This document shows positions 26,753 through 36,190 of a stretch of DNA of 64,000 nt, in pieces. The notes under the pieces are model-generated. The model had not been told where the DNA came from. It ran no database searches and worked only from the letters and a program-made list of their open reading frames with translations. Made by a program: the position numbers and the translations under genes. How positions within the stretch are numbered: the first letter of the stretch is position 1; each line of letters starts with the position of its first letter. This stretch comes from Streptococcus gallinaceus (GTDB lineage Bacteria > Bacillota > Bacilli > Lactobacillales > Streptococcaceae): the NCBI RefSeq assembly GCF_024170225.1, contig NZ_JALJXU010000003.1, positions 1 to 64,000 of the forward strand, read 5' to 3'.

Positions 26753-27622
26753 ATGGTAGAAGAAGGTTTGTTTCCCATTGGGAAAGCCGCGAGCATGAGC
26801 GGCGTTTCAGCTAAGACATTGCGCTATTATGAAAGTTTGGGGCTTATCCTCCCCAAGTACATCTCAGAGGATACCAATTATCGCTACTATGATAAGGCTA
26901 CTTTACTTTTGATTCCGATGATTAAGTATTACCAACAAATCGGTCTTAGTTTGAAACGGATTAAAGAGTTAATTTCCTTCAATGGGTGTTCTAACCATTA
27001 TAAATATTTACAACAACGCCGGGATGAATTAGAAGCCGAACGACAACAACTATTGGTCTCTATGACGTCAATCGATGATTGGTTACAGTTGATTATCGAA
27101 GGGGAAATTTGCCTGCAAAACAATCTAACAACCATCAAGGGACCGACGATTAGCTTAAAGTACTATCAGGAAGAGACTTCCTATTACCACGTAGAACAAC
27201 CCTATAAATATTGTTACAAGGAGTCAATTATCAATCTCGAATGGACAAAATTTCTAGAAGAAAAGAAGTTAGAAGTATCTGGTCCTGTGATTTTAAAATA
27301 TGATTCCTATGAGAAAAAAATGGCTGGGGAAATTCAATCTTCCACTATCTTACAACACGTCTTTCCAGAGTCAGCAGATTTTGGGAAATTCGGCGGATTT
27401 ATGGCCTTAAGCTGCTACCACATTGGCTCTCTTAATGCCATCGGGGAAACCTATCAGAGTATGATTCAGTTTGCAGCTGAAAATCACTATGAGCTCAAGA
27501 AAGAATGCTATGAACGCCATGTTATTGACTATTGGGTAACGCAAAATGAAAGTGAATTTGTAACAGAAATCATAGTACCTATCGTGACAAAAGATAAACT
27601 CAGAGTTAGTTGTCCCGAATAA
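26753..27622 (+). CDS. MerR-family transcriptional regulator with effector-binding domain
   Basis: Residues 6-75 form the MerR winged helix (FPIGKAASMSGVSAKTLRYY then YESLGLILPKY). They are followed by a dimer helix (about 80-115) with YLQQRRDELEAERQQLLVSM. Residues 120-289 resemble the GyrI/BmrR-type effector pocket, where small, often cationic or aromatic, molecules bind. The protein has 289 residues, normal for this class. It sits directly after the microcompartment locus and shares a promoter element with it, so it is probably the activator. Choline or a product such as acetaldehyde is a plausible signal, but the ligand is unknown. Confidence 0.88.
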   Translation: MVEEGLFPIGKAASMSGVSAKTLRYYESLGLILPKYISEDTNYRYYDKATLLLIPMIKYYQQIGLSLKRIKELISFNGCSNHYKYLQQRRDELEAERQQLLVSMTSIDDWLQLIIEGEICLQNNLTTIKGPTISLKYYQEETSYYHVEQPYKYCYKESIINLEWTKFLEEKKLEVSGPVILKYDSYEKKMAGEIQSSTILQHVFPESADFGKFGGFMALSCYHIGSLNAIGETYQSMIQFAAENHYELKKECYERHVIDYWVTQNESEFVTEIIVPIVTKDKLRVSCPE

Positions 27623-27635
27623 ACCAACCCCATTT

Positions 27636-27677
27636 ATCATCCTTTGACGGATCAAAACGCTAGAGGATGATTTTTTT
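27636..27677 (+). terminator. Terminator of the merR gene
   Basis: ATCATCCT pairs with AGGATGAT (stem extended by a wobble pair), followed by seven T. It closes the microcompartment region. Confidence 0.8.
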
Positions 27678-27775
27678 ACACATCTTTTTGCTAGAAGGAT
27701 AGGCAAAGTTTGGAAAAAATATCCTTTTTATGCTAAAATAGAGAGAAAATGATTTAAGTTATAAAAGGAGAAGCT

Positions 27776-27901
27776 ATGGCTTTCGGAGAAGAAAAACACA
27801 AAAAAACAAGATTTGAAAAAGTAACCTTGGTCATCGTTATTTTAATGGTTATCGTGACCGTCGCAGGATTACTCCTCCCAGCAATCAGCGCGATCCTATA
27901 A
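27776..27901 (+). CDS. Small DUF4044-type membrane protein
   Basis: The gene has only 41 codons. It starts with ATG five bases after AAAGGAG. A charged N-terminus (MAFGEEKHKKTRFEKVT) precedes one hydrophobic helix (LVIVILMVIVTVAGLLLPAI). Streptococci carry a conserved DUF4044 peptide of this design; its function is unknown. It lies 86 bases before obgE, separated by a terminator. Confidence 0.75.
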   Translation: MAFGEEKHKKTRFEKVTLVIVILMVIVTVAGLLLPAISAIL

Positions 27902-27927
27902 GATCATTTGTTTATAGAAAAGTAAGG

Positions 27928-27970
27928 GAGTGGCGCTTGCCTTTCAGGGCAGACGAACCACTCTTTTTTA
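27928..27970 (+). terminator. Terminator between the DUF4044 gene and obgE
   Basis: GAGTGG pairs with CCACTC; an inner stem (TTGCC with GGGCA) and a T6 run follow the pattern of an intrinsic terminator. Confidence 0.75.
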
Positions 27971-27987
27971 GGAAAGATAGGTAAATT

Positions 27988-29301
27988 ATGAGTATGTTTT
28001 TAGATACTGCCAAGATCAAGGTCAAGGCAGGTAAGGGCGGTGACGGGATGGTTGCCTTCCGTCGTGAAAAGTACGTTCCTAATGGCGGTCCTTGGGGCGG
28101 AGATGGCGGTAAGGGTGGTTCAGTGGTCTTTCGCGTAGACGAAGGCTTACGCACCTTGATGGATTTCCGATACAACCGTGTCTTCAAGGCTGAAGCGGGC
28201 GAAAAAGGGATGACAAAAGGGATGCACGGCCGTGGGTCAGACGATCTCATCGTGCGTGTCCCTCAAGGAACGACTGTTCGCGATGCAGATACAGGCAAAA
28301 TTATCACCGACTTAGTAGAAAATGGACAGGAGTTCGTGGTTGCTAAAGGCGGTCGAGGTGGCCGTGGCAATATCCGCTTTGCGACACCGAAAAATCCTGC
28401 TCCAGAGATTTCTGAAAATGGGGAACCAGGTGAAGAACGCAATTTGGAGCTAGAATTAAAAGTTCTTGCAGATGTCGGTCTAGTCGGCTTCCCATCTGTT
28501 GGTAAGTCAACACTCCTCAGTGTCATCACCTCCGCAAAACCAAAAATCGGAGCCTACCACTTTACAACTATTGTGCCAAATCTTGGCATGGTCCGCACCA
28601 AATCAGGCGAATCTTTCGCTGTGGCTGACCTCCCCGGATTGATTGAAGGGGCTAGTCAAGGTGTGGGTCTGGGAACGCAGTTCCTTCGCCACATTGAGCG
28701 GACGCGCGTTATCCTCCATGTGATTGATATGTCAGCCAGTGAAGGTCGTGATCCGTACGAAGACTACGTTTCAATCAATAAAGAGTTGGAAAGTTACAAT
28801 CTCCGTCTCATGGAACGTCCGCAAATTATCGTCGCCAACAAGATGGATCTGCCTGAATCAGAAGAAAATCTCAAGGAATTCAAGCAAAAGTTGTCCACTA
28901 ATTATGATGAATTTGATGAGCAACCACTCATTTTCCCAATCTCAAGCTTGGCGCACCAAGGTTTGGAAAATCTCTTGGAAGCAACGGCTGAACTCTTGGA
29001 TAAAACAGATGAATTCTTGCTTTACGACGAGTCAGAATTCCAAGAAGAGGAAGTTTACTACGGCTTCAATCCTGATGAGCCAGAATTTGACATCACACGT
29101 GATGATGATGCAAGCTGGATTCTCTCAGGTGACAAACTTGAAAAACTCTTCACCATGACCAACTTTGATCGTGACGAATCTGTCATGAAATTTGCCCGCC
29201 AATTGCGCGGTATGGGTGTTGATGAAGCCCTCCGTGCGCGTGGTGCCAAAGACGGCGATATTGTTCGTATCGGCAAATTTGAATTTGAGTTTGTAGATTA
29301 G
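27988..29301 (+). CDS. obgE: Obg-family GTPase
   Basis: The 437-residue protein has the glycine-rich Obg fold first ([34 protein letters not shown]), then the G domain (about 160-330) with G1 [10 protein letters not shown]3 DLPGLIEGA and G4 NKMD. A C-terminal OCT domain (about 355-437) ends [13 protein letters not shown]. Obg is essential for ribosome assembly and stress control. It is a core gene that marks the right border of the microcompartment insertion. Confidence 0.97.
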   Translation: MSMFLDTAKIKVKAGKGGDGMVAFRREKYVPNGGPWGGDGGKGGSVVFRVDEGLRTLMDFRYNRVFKAEAGEKGMTKGMHGRGSDDLIVRVPQGTTVRDADTGKIITDLVENGQEFVVAKGGRGGRGNIRFATPKNPAPEISENGEPGEERNLELELKVLADVGLVGFPSVGKSTLLSVITSAKPKIGAYHFTTIVPNLGMVRTKSGESFAVADLPGLIEGASQGVGLGTQFLRHIERTRVILHVIDMSASEGRDPYEDYVSINKELESYNLRLMERPQIIVANKMDLPESEENLKEFKQKLSTNYDEFDEQPLIFPISSLAHQGLENLLEATAELLDKTDEFLLYDESEFQEEEVYYGFNPDEPEFDITRDDDASWILSGDKLEKLFTMTNFDRDESVMKFARQLRGMGVDEALRARGAKDGDIVRIGKFEFEFVD

Positions 29302-29372
29302 AAATGAAAATTAAGCTAGTCTAGCCATCACGCATTCTAATCTAGTTTACTGACTTTTTGAAAGGAGCAATT

Positions 29373-29537
29373 ATGGGTGATAAGCCGATATCCTTTAAAG
29401 ATAAGAATGGGAATTTTGTATCTGCGGCCGATGTTTGGAATGCAGAAAAATTAGAAGAACTCTTTAATCTACTCAATCCCAATCGAAAATTCCGTTTGGA
29501 ACGGGAGCGATTGGCCAAAGAAGAAGCAGAAAAATAA
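29373..29537 (+). CDS. Small conserved acidic/basic protein of unknown function
   Basis: This 54-codon gene follows obgE by 71 bases, with AAAGGAG before the ATG. The product starts MGDKPISFKDKNGNFVSAAD, contains WNAEKLEELFNLLNPNRKFR and ends in a charged helix (LERERLAKEEAEK). It looks like a real small soluble protein of streptococci, but I cannot assign a role. Confidence 0.7.
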   Translation: MGDKPISFKDKNGNFVSAADVWNAEKLEELFNLLNPNRKFRLERERLAKEEAEK

Positions 29538-29539
29538 AA

Positions 29540-29745
29540 GGAGAGTGGAACAAAAATCGTTATTTCGTAGAAATCGATTTTGTCGTCTTACCTCCGCACA
29601 GTTTACTAGCTCAAAAAAGTCCAGTGGACTTTTTGAGGTTGGAATCGGGCTAACGGACGGAGTTAGTTACAAGATTCGAAATTGCTTACGCAGAAAGGAA
29701 TGAGAACGTTCAGTCAACCCCTGCGTCAAACTGTTGAAATTATAA
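29540..29745 (+). repeat. Probable repetitive intergenic element
   Basis: The stretch starts GAGAGTGGAACAAAAATCG, contains CCTCCGCACAGTTTACTAG and a hairpin (CTCAAAAAAGTCC with GGACTTTTTGAG, about 29609-29637). These motifs resemble intergenic repeats found many times in S. suis and related genomes. It has no ORF. Only one copy is in this window, so the repeat status rests on recognition, not on comparison. Confidence 0.5.
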
Positions 29746-29748
29746 AAA

Positions 29749-29782
29749 ATCAAGAACCTAGGACTGAGTCCCAGGTTCCTTT
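29749..29782. terminator. Bidirectional terminator between the small protein and the ABC-F gene
   Basis: AAGAACCTAGGAC and TCCCAGGTTCCTT form a long stem with T on the plus side and A on the minus side, so it can end both converging transcripts. Confidence 0.75.
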
Positions 29783-29792
29783 TGCTATTCAT

Positions 29793-31295
29793 CTAAACTT
29801 GTTGTTCTAATCGATTTTCGTCCAATCTATAGACAGTCTGGCAGACTGTCTCAACAAACTGACGGTCATGGGAAACAGTGATCAGGCAGCCGGGAAAGTT
29901 CTGCAAGAGCCGGCAGATTTCAGGCATAGCAGTCGGAGAAAAATGCCGAGTTGGTTCATCCAAGATGAGGAAATTATTATGTTGGTAGACCATCTTTGCT
30001 AGAAACAGTTTGGCCTGTTGACCACCAGAGAGCTGACTGATGGGATGCTGAATTTCTTGGCGGTTAAATTTGAGACTGGCCAGCAGCGTACGAGCACGCT
30101 CTGGATGATCACTTTCAGCTAGAAAATCCAGTGCACTGCACTCCATTTCCATCTCCTCAGCATAGTTTTGCGGCATGTAGCCGAGAGATAGGTTGGATTT
30201 ACTGGCCAGCTCATCCTTGATTTTTTTCAGCAGCAAGGTTTTGCCGATACCATTTTCCCCAATGATAGCTACCTTGTCTTGCCCAAAAATTGTCAGCGAA
30301 ATGCTTTGCCCAGTCACTAATGGCTCTTGATAATAATCCAGTAAGACCTTCTGCGAAGGCAAGGACTTGACTTGATGAAAGAAGAGTCCGATGACGTCAG
30401 GATTATCGGGTAGCTCCGTAAAATTTTCTGCCTCACGGAGATAGCGTTCTTCCCGTGAAAGAAGATTTTTCATCTTTTTAGCAAGCAATCGGCCTACTGG
30501 GGCGCATTTTTCTCGTACTAGCGCATCGCGTACAGCTGACTTGGTCCGATGCAGCGTCTGAAGACGCTGAGCTTGTTCTTCCCGTTCCTTTCTAGCTAGC
30601 TGTTCCTGTCTCATCAGACCAGTCTGTCGGCTTTCTTGATAGCTTTGATAATCTTGGCAAATAAAGCTAGAACGTGCTTGACTTCCTTTTTTGATTTGTT
30701 CCAGATGAATGAGTTTGGTTGCTGTTTTCTTTAATAATTCCTCGTCATATGAGATAAAGATGATGGTCAGAGGATTCTGCTGAATGAAGTCTTCTAACCA
30801 AATAATGTTCTCCATATCTAGGTCGCTGGACGGCTCATCAAGCAGTAGCAAATCAGGTTGACCAGCCAGCAATTTGAGCAGTTGGAGCTTGATTTTTTCT
30901 CCGCCAGAAAGTTGCCCCACTTTCATCTCTGGCTTGTCTAGAATTTTGCTATCAACTTGCAGTTGCCCAGCTAATTGATAAAGAAGATTGAAGTCGAAAC
31001 TGGCATAGTCAATATCTCCAAAGAGAAAATCATCCACTGACTTTTCAGCCTCTTCCCTTGGTAAAATCTGTGGCAGATAGCCCATAGACGAAAAATGGTT
31101 GTCAATCAAACCATCTATTTGCAGATAATCCGTCACTAAATCTTGATTGTAGATATGAAGTAGGCTGGATTTGCCCGTTCCCTCTTCGCCGATAATAGCG
31201 AGCTTATCTCCATTTTGGATAGTCGCTGAAAGATTTTCTACCAATGTGTGCAAATCTTTTTGCTGCCGAATCGTCAGAGTGTGTAATTGTAGCAT
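29793..31295 (-). CDS. ABC-F ribosome-protection-type ATPase
   Basis: The 500-residue protein has two ABC modules and no membrane segment. First Walker A is GEEGTGKSS, signature LSGGEKIKL, Walker B LLLLDEPSSDLD. Second Walker A is GENGIGKTL, signature LSGGQQAKL, Walker B FLILDEPTRHFS. The linker (about 230-310) is long, basic and helical (KEREEQAQRLQTLHRTKSAV), the part that enters the ribosome in ABC-F proteins. Size and linker suit an antibiotic-resistance class rather than the housekeeping EttA type. Its leader resembles an attenuator, which is common for drug-induced ABC-F genes. The exact drug class cannot be read from the sequence. Confidence 0.85.
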   Translation of the reverse strand: MLQLHTLTIRQQKDLHTLVENLSATIQNGDKLAIIGEEGTGKSSLLHIYNQDLVTDYLQIDGLIDNHFSSMGYLPQILPREEAEKSVDDFLFGDIDYASFDFNLLYQLAGQLQVDSKILDKPEMKVGQLSGGEKIKLQLLKLLAGQPDLLLLDEPSSDLDMENIIWLEDFIQQNPLTIIFISYDEELLKKTATKLIHLEQIKKGSQARSSFICQDYQSYQESRQTGLMRQEQLARKEREEQAQRLQTLHRTKSAVRDALVREKCAPVGRLLAKKMKNLLSREERYLREAENFTELPDNPDVIGLFFHQVKSLPSQKVLLDYYQEPLVTGQSISLTIFGQDKVAIIGENGIGKTLLLKKIKDELASKSNLSLGYMPQNYAEEMEMECSALDFLAESDHPERARTLLASLKFNRQEIQHPISQLSGGQQAKLFLAKMVYQHNNFLILDEPTRHFSPTAMPEICRLLQNFPGCLITVSHDRQFVETVCQTVYRLDENRLEQQV

Positions 31296-31312
31296 ATAGC
31301 CTCCTTGTCATG

Positions 31313-31341
31313 AAAAAAGAACCCTGCTGTCTAGCAGAGTT
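31313..31341 (-). terminator. Attenuator-like terminator in the ABC-F leader
   Basis: On the minus strand AACTCTGCT, AGAC loop, AGCAGGGTT is followed by a U-run, about 20 bases before the start codon and just upstream of the Shine-Dalgarno. Two upstream segments (31372-31383 and about 31398-31407) contain the related CTATAGACAGGG and CTAGACAG motifs and could form an alternative fold. Confidence 0.75.
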
Positions 31342-31496
31342 CGTGCATGCACAAAAAGACCGAATTTCCGGCTATAGACAGGGCACACAAATAAGTCTCT
31401 CTAGACAGATACCATACTAGAAAGTCATCCTTTTGCAAATGGAATGACAAAGACTTAATTGATCAATGCACCTTACCTCCGAGTTTTTCTATCTTT

Positions 31497-31524
31497 AGTA
31501 TAGCAAACTGTCTTGAAAATGCAA
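31497..31524 (-). promoter_or_regulatory. Promoter of the ABC-F gene with a leader of about 195 nt
   Basis: On the minus strand TTGCAT (31524-31519), 16 bases and TATACT (31502-31497). A GGAGG at 31480-31476 precedes a tiny GTG-CAT-TGA frame, which could be a leader peptide start. Confidence 0.6.
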
Positions 31525-31559
31525 GTAGGAGATGGTAAGATGGGGAAAAGGAGTATCTT

Positions 31560-32054
31560 ATGAAGCGTATCATTGTCATTGGTTGTCCTGGTTCAGGGAA
31601 ATCTACTTTTTCTATAAAGTTAGCAGTCATAACTAACTTACCTTTAGTTCATCTGGATCAGCTAAATTGGAATGCGGACCGGACGATAGTCGATAGTGCT
31701 GTCTTTTTGGAGCGACAAGCCCAAGCTATCCGTCAACCAAGTTGGATTATTGATGGAAATTACGGGTCTAGTATGGAATTTCGTCTTAAGGCTTGTGATA
31801 CGATTATTTTTCTAGACTATCCTCTAGAGGTCTGTTTAGAAGGCATAGCCAGCAGGGTTGGAACTGTTCGCCCAGACATGCCTTGGGTTGAGACAGAGCT
31901 GGATGAAGAATTTCTAGCATTCATTCGAAATTTTTCACACACCAGTCGGCCTAACATCCTGTCTTTACTCAGTCAATATCCAGATAAAGAACAGTATATC
32001 TTTCATAGCAGAGAAGAAGCAGCTCAGTTTTTAGAGAAAATGAAAAAGCCCTAG
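31560..32054 (+). CDS. P-loop NTPase, adenylate-kinase-like (topology modulation type)
   Basis: The 164-residue protein starts RIIVIGCPGSGKSTFSIKLA, a Walker A motif, followed by LPLVHLDQLNW and SWIIDGNY, as in the FlaR/adenylate-kinase-like small kinases that are often called DNA topology modulation proteins. The true substrate of this group is not known. A ribosome site (AAAAGGAG) precedes the ATG. The last codons overlap a terminator shared with the convergent glnQ. Confidence 0.8.
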   Translation: MKRIIVIGCPGSGKSTFSIKLAVITNLPLVHLDQLNWNADRTIVDSAVFLERQAQAIRQPSWIIDGNYGSSMEFRLKACDTIIFLDYPLEVCLEGIASRVGTVRPDMPWVETELDEEFLAFIRNFSHTSRPNILSLLSQYPDKEQYIFHSREEAAQFLEKMKKP

Positions 32055-32066
32055 AAGGGCTTTTCT
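32041..32066. terminator. Bidirectional terminator between the NTPase gene and glnQ
   Basis: AAAAAGCCCT and AGGGCTTTTC form a stem around a short loop, with A on one side and T on the other. It spans the end of the NTPase gene and lies next to the glnQ stop. Confidence 0.8.
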
Positions 32067-32806
32067 TATACATTCAATACCTTTTCCAAGAATTCCTTGA
32101 GACGTGGGTGTTGTGGATTATCGAAGATTTGTTCAGGAGTGCCGTCTTCTAAGAACTCACCGCCATCTGTGAAGATAACGCGGTTGGCAACCTTGCGAGC
32201 AAATCCCATTTCGTGGGTAACGATAAGCATGGTCATACCTTGCTCAGCCAAGTCCTTCATAACATTCAGTACATCGCCGACCATTTCAGGGTCAAGGGCT
32301 GATGTAGGCTCGTCAAAGAGCATGATGTCAGGATTCATAGCTAGGGCACGAGCGATAGCCACACGTTGTTTCTGACCACCAGACAGGCTATCTGGCATGG
32401 CGTTGCGTTTGTCAGCCAAACCAACCTTGTCTAACAATTCCATCCCCACTTTTTCAGCTTCAGCCTTGTCCATCAATTTGTGCTCGATAGGAGCGAAAGT
32501 GATGTTTTCCAAAACGGTCATATGTGGGAAGAGGTTGAAGTGCTGGAATACCATTCCAACATTTGCACGGAAGGTATCGACATCCGTCTTTGGATCTGTC
32601 AAGTTAAATCCATCGACCATGACGTGACCGCTTGTAATGGTTTCAAGCAAGTTCATGGTACGAAGGAAAGTTGATTTACCAGAACCAGAAGGTCCGATGA
32701 TACAAACCACATCCCCTTCGTAAAATTTTGTGGAAATACCTTTTAAAACTTCATTTTTTCCGTAAGCTTTATGCAAGTCTTCCACGTTAATTTTCAATTG
32801 AGCCAT
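32066..32806 (-). CDS. glnQ: Polar amino-acid ABC transporter, ATP-binding protein
   Basis: At 246 residues it has Walker [10 protein letters not shown], the Q-loop in [20 protein letters not shown] (Gln in FQHF), signature [10 protein letters not shown], Walker [14 protein letters not shown] and the H-loop in VTHEMGFA. This is the GlnQ/HisP type that powers uptake of glutamine or related amino acids. Its ATG overlaps the stop of the permease gene by one base (TAATG), so the two are translationally coupled. Confidence 0.93.
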   Translation of the reverse strand: MAQLKINVEDLHKAYGKNEVLKGISTKFYEGDVVCIIGPSGSGKSTFLRTMNLLETITSGHVMVDGFNLTDPKTDVDTFRANVGMVFQHFNLFPHMTVLENITFAPIEHKLMDKAEAEKVGMELLDKVGLADKRNAMPDSLSGGQKQRVAIARALAMNPDIMLFDEPTSALDPEMVGDVLNVMKDLAEQGMTMLIVTHEMGFARKVANRVIFTDGGEFLEDGTPEQIFDNPQHPRLKEFLEKVLNV

Positions 32807-35016
32807 TATTTGCCTCCTTTTTCAAGTTTCCGTGCCAATCGTGTCAAGAGAGTGATGACCACAAGGTAGATAATCGCCAAGATTGCGTACATACGGAATG
32901 ATTGGTAGTTACGGGCGATGATGATTTTACCTGCTTGGAAGAGTTCAACCAAACCAATCGCTGAGATGATGGTTGTATCTTTCAAAGTAATAACGAATTG
33001 GTTGATAAAGTTTGGAAGCATGAGTTTGGCGGCTTGTGGCAAGACAATCTTACGCATGGTTGTGTTGTAAGAAATACCCAAGCTGCGAGAAGCTTCCATT
33101 TGTCCAGCTGGTACTGCTTGGATACCACCACGAACGATTTCAGCGATATAGGCACCAGAGTTAAGAGAGAGGGCAATAGTACCTGCGACAAAATCGTTGA
33201 TAGGCGATTGGTTACCAGTCATGGATTCAATCAAGTTTGGAATGCCCCAGAAGATGAAAGCAGCCACAATCATAAGCGGGATACCGCGTACCACATCAAC
33301 GAACACAGAAGCAATCACACGAAGTGATTTGAACGGGCTAACTGCAAACATACCGAAGATAATACCGATTACGATAGCAATGGCAAATGAGAGTAGCGCC
33401 AAACCAACTGTGATACCAAGTCCAGAAAGAAGTTGACCGTAGTTGTTTTTCAATAGTCCGAAAATCGTTGATTCATCGACAGTAGAGCTTGATTTAGCAG
33501 AAGATGAGTTGTTTTCAGAAGCGTTGAAATACTTATTGAGGATTTCGTTGTATTTTCCTGATTTAACCAGAGCTGCAAGTCCGTTGTTGAACATTTCGAC
33601 CAACTCAGGATTGCTTCCTTTTTTAACAGCAAATCCGATGGTACCAGTTGAAATTCCTTTGATAGGTGTTTCAAAATCACGACCTTGTTGGATAGCGTAG
33701 AGCAATACAGCTTCATCGTCCATGAGGGCACCGATTGAGCCGGAGTTCAAACTGTCATACATGCTAGATGCTTCATCAAATGCTTTTAATGTATAACCAT
33801 ACTTTTTAGCATTTTCTTCTAAATAGGCATAAGAAGAAGTACCGTTTTTGGCACCGACTGTTTTGCCTTTTAGATCTTCGTAGGTTTTAATCGGACTGCC
33901 TTTTTTTACAGCTAACAAGATGTTAGAAGTGTAATAAGCATCAGAGAAATTAAAGATTTTCTTACGAGCATCTGTGATGGTCATCCCAGCGATAACTGCA
34001 TCAGCTTGTCCCGCTTGGACAGCATTAAGCGCGGCATCAAATCCAGGATTTTGGATAGTAACCGTAAAGCCTTGTTGTTCAGCGATGGCTTTGATCAACT
34101 CGATATCAATTCCGGTATAGTTGCCATCTTTTCCTTGGTATTCAAATGGAGCAAATGATGAATCAGATGCGATAACATAGGAACCTTTGACTGGAGTTAC
34201 TTTTGCAGAGGCATCTCCTGATAGGCTTAATGTTGAACCATAATCTGTTTTTTCTGATGAGCTAGAAGTGTCAGAACCCAACCATTTTTTCATGATTTTA
34301 TCATAGGTGCCGTCTTCCTTCATAGCTGCTAAAGCTTTGTTGAAATCTGAGATGAGGTATTCGTATTTGCTGCCTTTTTTAACAGCGAATCCAAATGAAC
34401 CAATTGCTTCGCCATCCATATTGATAGCCAAGTCTTGATTTTGTTGAATCGCGTACTTGATAACCGCTTCATCGTCCATTACTGCATCGACAGCTCCAGC
34501 TGAAAGGCTGTTGTACATTGTGTCGCCAGTATCAAATGTCTTGATAGAGTAGCTGTATTTGCTCTTGTTTTCATCAAGGAAAGATTGAGCAGCAGTCCCG
34601 TTTTTCACACCGACTGTCTTGCCTTTTAAGTCCTTGTATTGTGAAACAGTCTCAGATTTACGTGTCGCCACAACAATTTTTGTGTCAAAGTAAGGATCTG
34701 AGAAGGTAAATACCTTTTTACGAGCCTCTGTAATCGTCGTACCAGCCATGAGGGCGTCAGCCTGACCAGATTGAACCGCATTTACCGCAGCATCAAATCC
34801 AGGGAATGTCTGGTTGGTTGCCCAGCCAGAACGGCTTGCTACTTCATTAATAATATCGACGTCTAAGCCTTTATAAACTTGGTCTGAGTCTTTGAACTCA
34901 AATGGTGCATAGGTTGAATCAAAGGCGATATCAATGTTATCGTCTGCCTGTACACCAGTGAAAAGAAAGAATGCAGGCAAAATAGTTGCCATCAGCATGA
35001 ATAATTTTTTCTTCAT
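32806..35016 (-). CDS. glnP: Fused tandem substrate-binding domains and permease of an amino-acid ABC transporter
   Basis: One 736-residue chain contains a signal peptide ([19 protein letters not shown]), two homologous binding domains (about 28-250: [20 protein letters not shown]; about 280-500: [20 protein letters not shown]), a Ser-rich linker and a HisM-type permease (about 515-736) with the EAA loop [20 protein letters not shown]. This is the GlnP design of lactic acid bacteria, where two sites raise uptake of glutamine, glutamate or asparagine. I take the ATG at 35016, seven bases after AAGGAG; the TTG at 35022 is too close. Confidence 0.92.
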   Translation of the reverse strand: MKKKLFMLMATILPAFFLFTGVQADDNIDIAFDSTYAPFEFKDSDQVYKGLDVDIINEVASRSGWATNQTFPGFDAAVNAVQSGQADALMAGTTITEARKKVFTFSDPYFDTKIVVATRKSETVSQYKDLKGKTVGVKNGTAAQSFLDENKSKYSYSIKTFDTGDTMYNSLSAGAVDAVMDDEAVIKYAIQQNQDLAINMDGEAIGSFGFAVKKGSKYEYLISDFNKALAAMKEDGTYDKIMKKWLGSDTSSSSEKTDYGSTLSLSGDASAKVTPVKGSYVIASDSSFAPFEYQGKDGNYTGIDIELIKAIAEQQGFTVTIQNPGFDAALNAVQAGQADAVIAGMTITDARKKIFNFSDAYYTSNILLAVKKGSPIKTYEDLKGKTVGAKNGTSSYAYLEENAKKYGYTLKAFDEASSMYDSLNSGSIGALMDDEAVLLYAIQQGRDFETPIKGISTGTIGFAVKKGSNPELVEMFNNGLAALVKSGKYNEILNKYFNASENNSSSAKSSSTVDESTIFGLLKNNYGQLLSGLGITVGLALLSFAIAIVIGIIFGMFAVSPFKSLRVIASVFVDVVRGIPLMIVAAFIFWGIPNLIESMTGNQSPINDFVAGTIALSLNSGAYIAEIVRGGIQAVPAGQMEASRSLGISYNTTMRKIVLPQAAKLMLPNFINQFVITLKDTTIISAIGLVELFQAGKIIIARNYQSFRMYAILAIIYLVVITLLTRLARKLEKGGK

Positions 35017-35046
35017 TTCCAATCTCCTTCTAAAGATATGATTATT

Positions 35047-35075
35047 AGTATAGCAGAATTTTCAGACAAACGCAA
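35047..35075 (-). promoter_or_regulatory. Promoter of glnPQ
   Basis: On the minus strand TTGCGT, a 17-base spacer and TATACT (35052-35047), about 30 bases before the glnP start codon. Confidence 0.6.
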
Positions 35076-35111
35076 ATCGCCTGTGTTAGAAAATATGACA
35101 TGAAACAGGTG

Positions 35112-35150
35112 TTGACAAATTGATTGTATAGTTGTATTATACGTATAATA
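35112..35150 (+). promoter_or_regulatory. Promoter with 16-bp perfect palindrome over the -10
   Basis: TTGACA (35112-35117), a 17-base spacer and TATTAT (35135-35140). The palindrome TATTATACGTATAATA (35135-35150) covers the -10 and start site, where a bound dimer would block RNA polymerase. The matching repressor is not in the window. Confidence 0.75.
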
Positions 35151-35174
35151 TAAAAAACAATTTGGAGGTAACAA

Positions 35175-36098
35175 ATGAAAAAGAAAATGTTAGAAGCGCC
35201 AACTGTCTTGTACGACAGGATGCCTAGTTGGTTATTTGTACTATTAGCCTGTATTATGGTAGAAATTTTCTTCTTTGTGGGTTCGCTTGTTGCGGGGATG
35301 ATTTTAGGGCCGATTATAATGGCAGTTGGATTAGCAAGTGGTTCGAGTTTGGATTCTGTGACATCTACTTTCACGAGTTTGCATTTTGAATTGATTTGCT
35401 TTGGTTTTGTCGCAGCGGGTCTCATGCTTTGGGTCAAGTTTGTGGAACGTCGACCAATTTCTAGTTTGGGATTTTTCAAGGTGAAGCGAGGGATCCTAAA
35501 AGAAATCAGTCTGGGGTGGCTAGTAGGAACGGTGCTCTTTTCAGCAGCTGCTCTCCTGTCTTACCTCTTGGGAGGCTTGACATTTGTCGGTGTTGACTTT
35601 AGTGTCGCTAGCATTGGCTTTGTCTTGTCGCTCATCCCTTTCTGGTTTATTCAAGGAGGGACTGAGGAACTCTTGACGCGTGGATGGTTACTTCCCTTGA
35701 CCAATCGTCGGACTAATCTGGCTGTAGCAGTGGGGGTATCCAGTTCCTTGTTCGGTCTGATGCATTTGGGAAATGATCATGTGACACTGATTTCTCTGTT
35801 AGGCCTAGTTCTATCCGGTATTTTTATGGCTTTGTATATGCTGAAGACGGACAATATCTGGGGCGTAGCTGCATTGCACGGTGCTTGGAATTTCACACAG
35901 GGAAATCTATTTGGTATCGCGGTCAGTGGTCAGGCTGCTGGTAAGAGCCTCTTGCATTTTGCGGTCAATGCCAAGAGTCCAGAGTGGATTTCTGGAGGTG
36001 CATTCGGGACAGAGGGAAGTCTAATTTCTTGCTTGGTTGAATGTGCTGGGATTGTCTATCTGATTTGGGCCTTGAAAAAAGAAAAATCCACTTTATAA
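35175..36098 (+). CDS. CPBP-family intramembrane metalloprotease
   Basis: The 307-residue protein has about eight membrane segments. CPBP motifs are in order: the glutamate pair EELLTRGWLLP (motif 1), FGLMHLGND (motif 2, His) and AALHGAWNFTQG (motif 3, His and Asn). Such proteases handle prenylated or peptide substrates; in streptococci some protect against bacteriocins. The promoter carries a perfect palindrome. AGGAGG-like GGAGGT precedes the ATG. The substrate cannot be predicted. Confidence 0.88.
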   Translation: MKKKMLEAPTVLYDRMPSWLFVLLACIMVEIFFFVGSLVAGMILGPIIMAVGLASGSSLDSVTSTFTSLHFELICFGFVAAGLMLWVKFVERRPISSLGFFKVKRGILKEISLGWLVGTVLFSAAALLSYLLGGLTFVGVDFSVASIGFVLSLIPFWFIQGGTEELLTRGWLLPLTNRRTNLAVAVGVSSSLFGLMHLGNDHVTLISLLGLVLSGIFMALYMLKTDNIWGVAALHGAWNFTQGNLFGIAVSGQAAGKSLLHFAVNAKSPEWISGGAFGTEGSLISCLVECAGIVYLIWALKKEKSTL

Positions 36099-36190
36099 TA
36101 TAGAAAAGAAATCGGTTTCAGATGGCCGATTTTTTTATTTCCCATCCTCCTATGGTACAATAGTTCTAACTTAGTAAAAGAGGAAAGTAT

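Noticed and set aside
29540..29745. Protein-coding gene or tRNA in the gap after the small protein
   Set aside because: No open frame with a ribosome site and no cloverleaf; hairpins and known-looking intergenic motifs explain it better.
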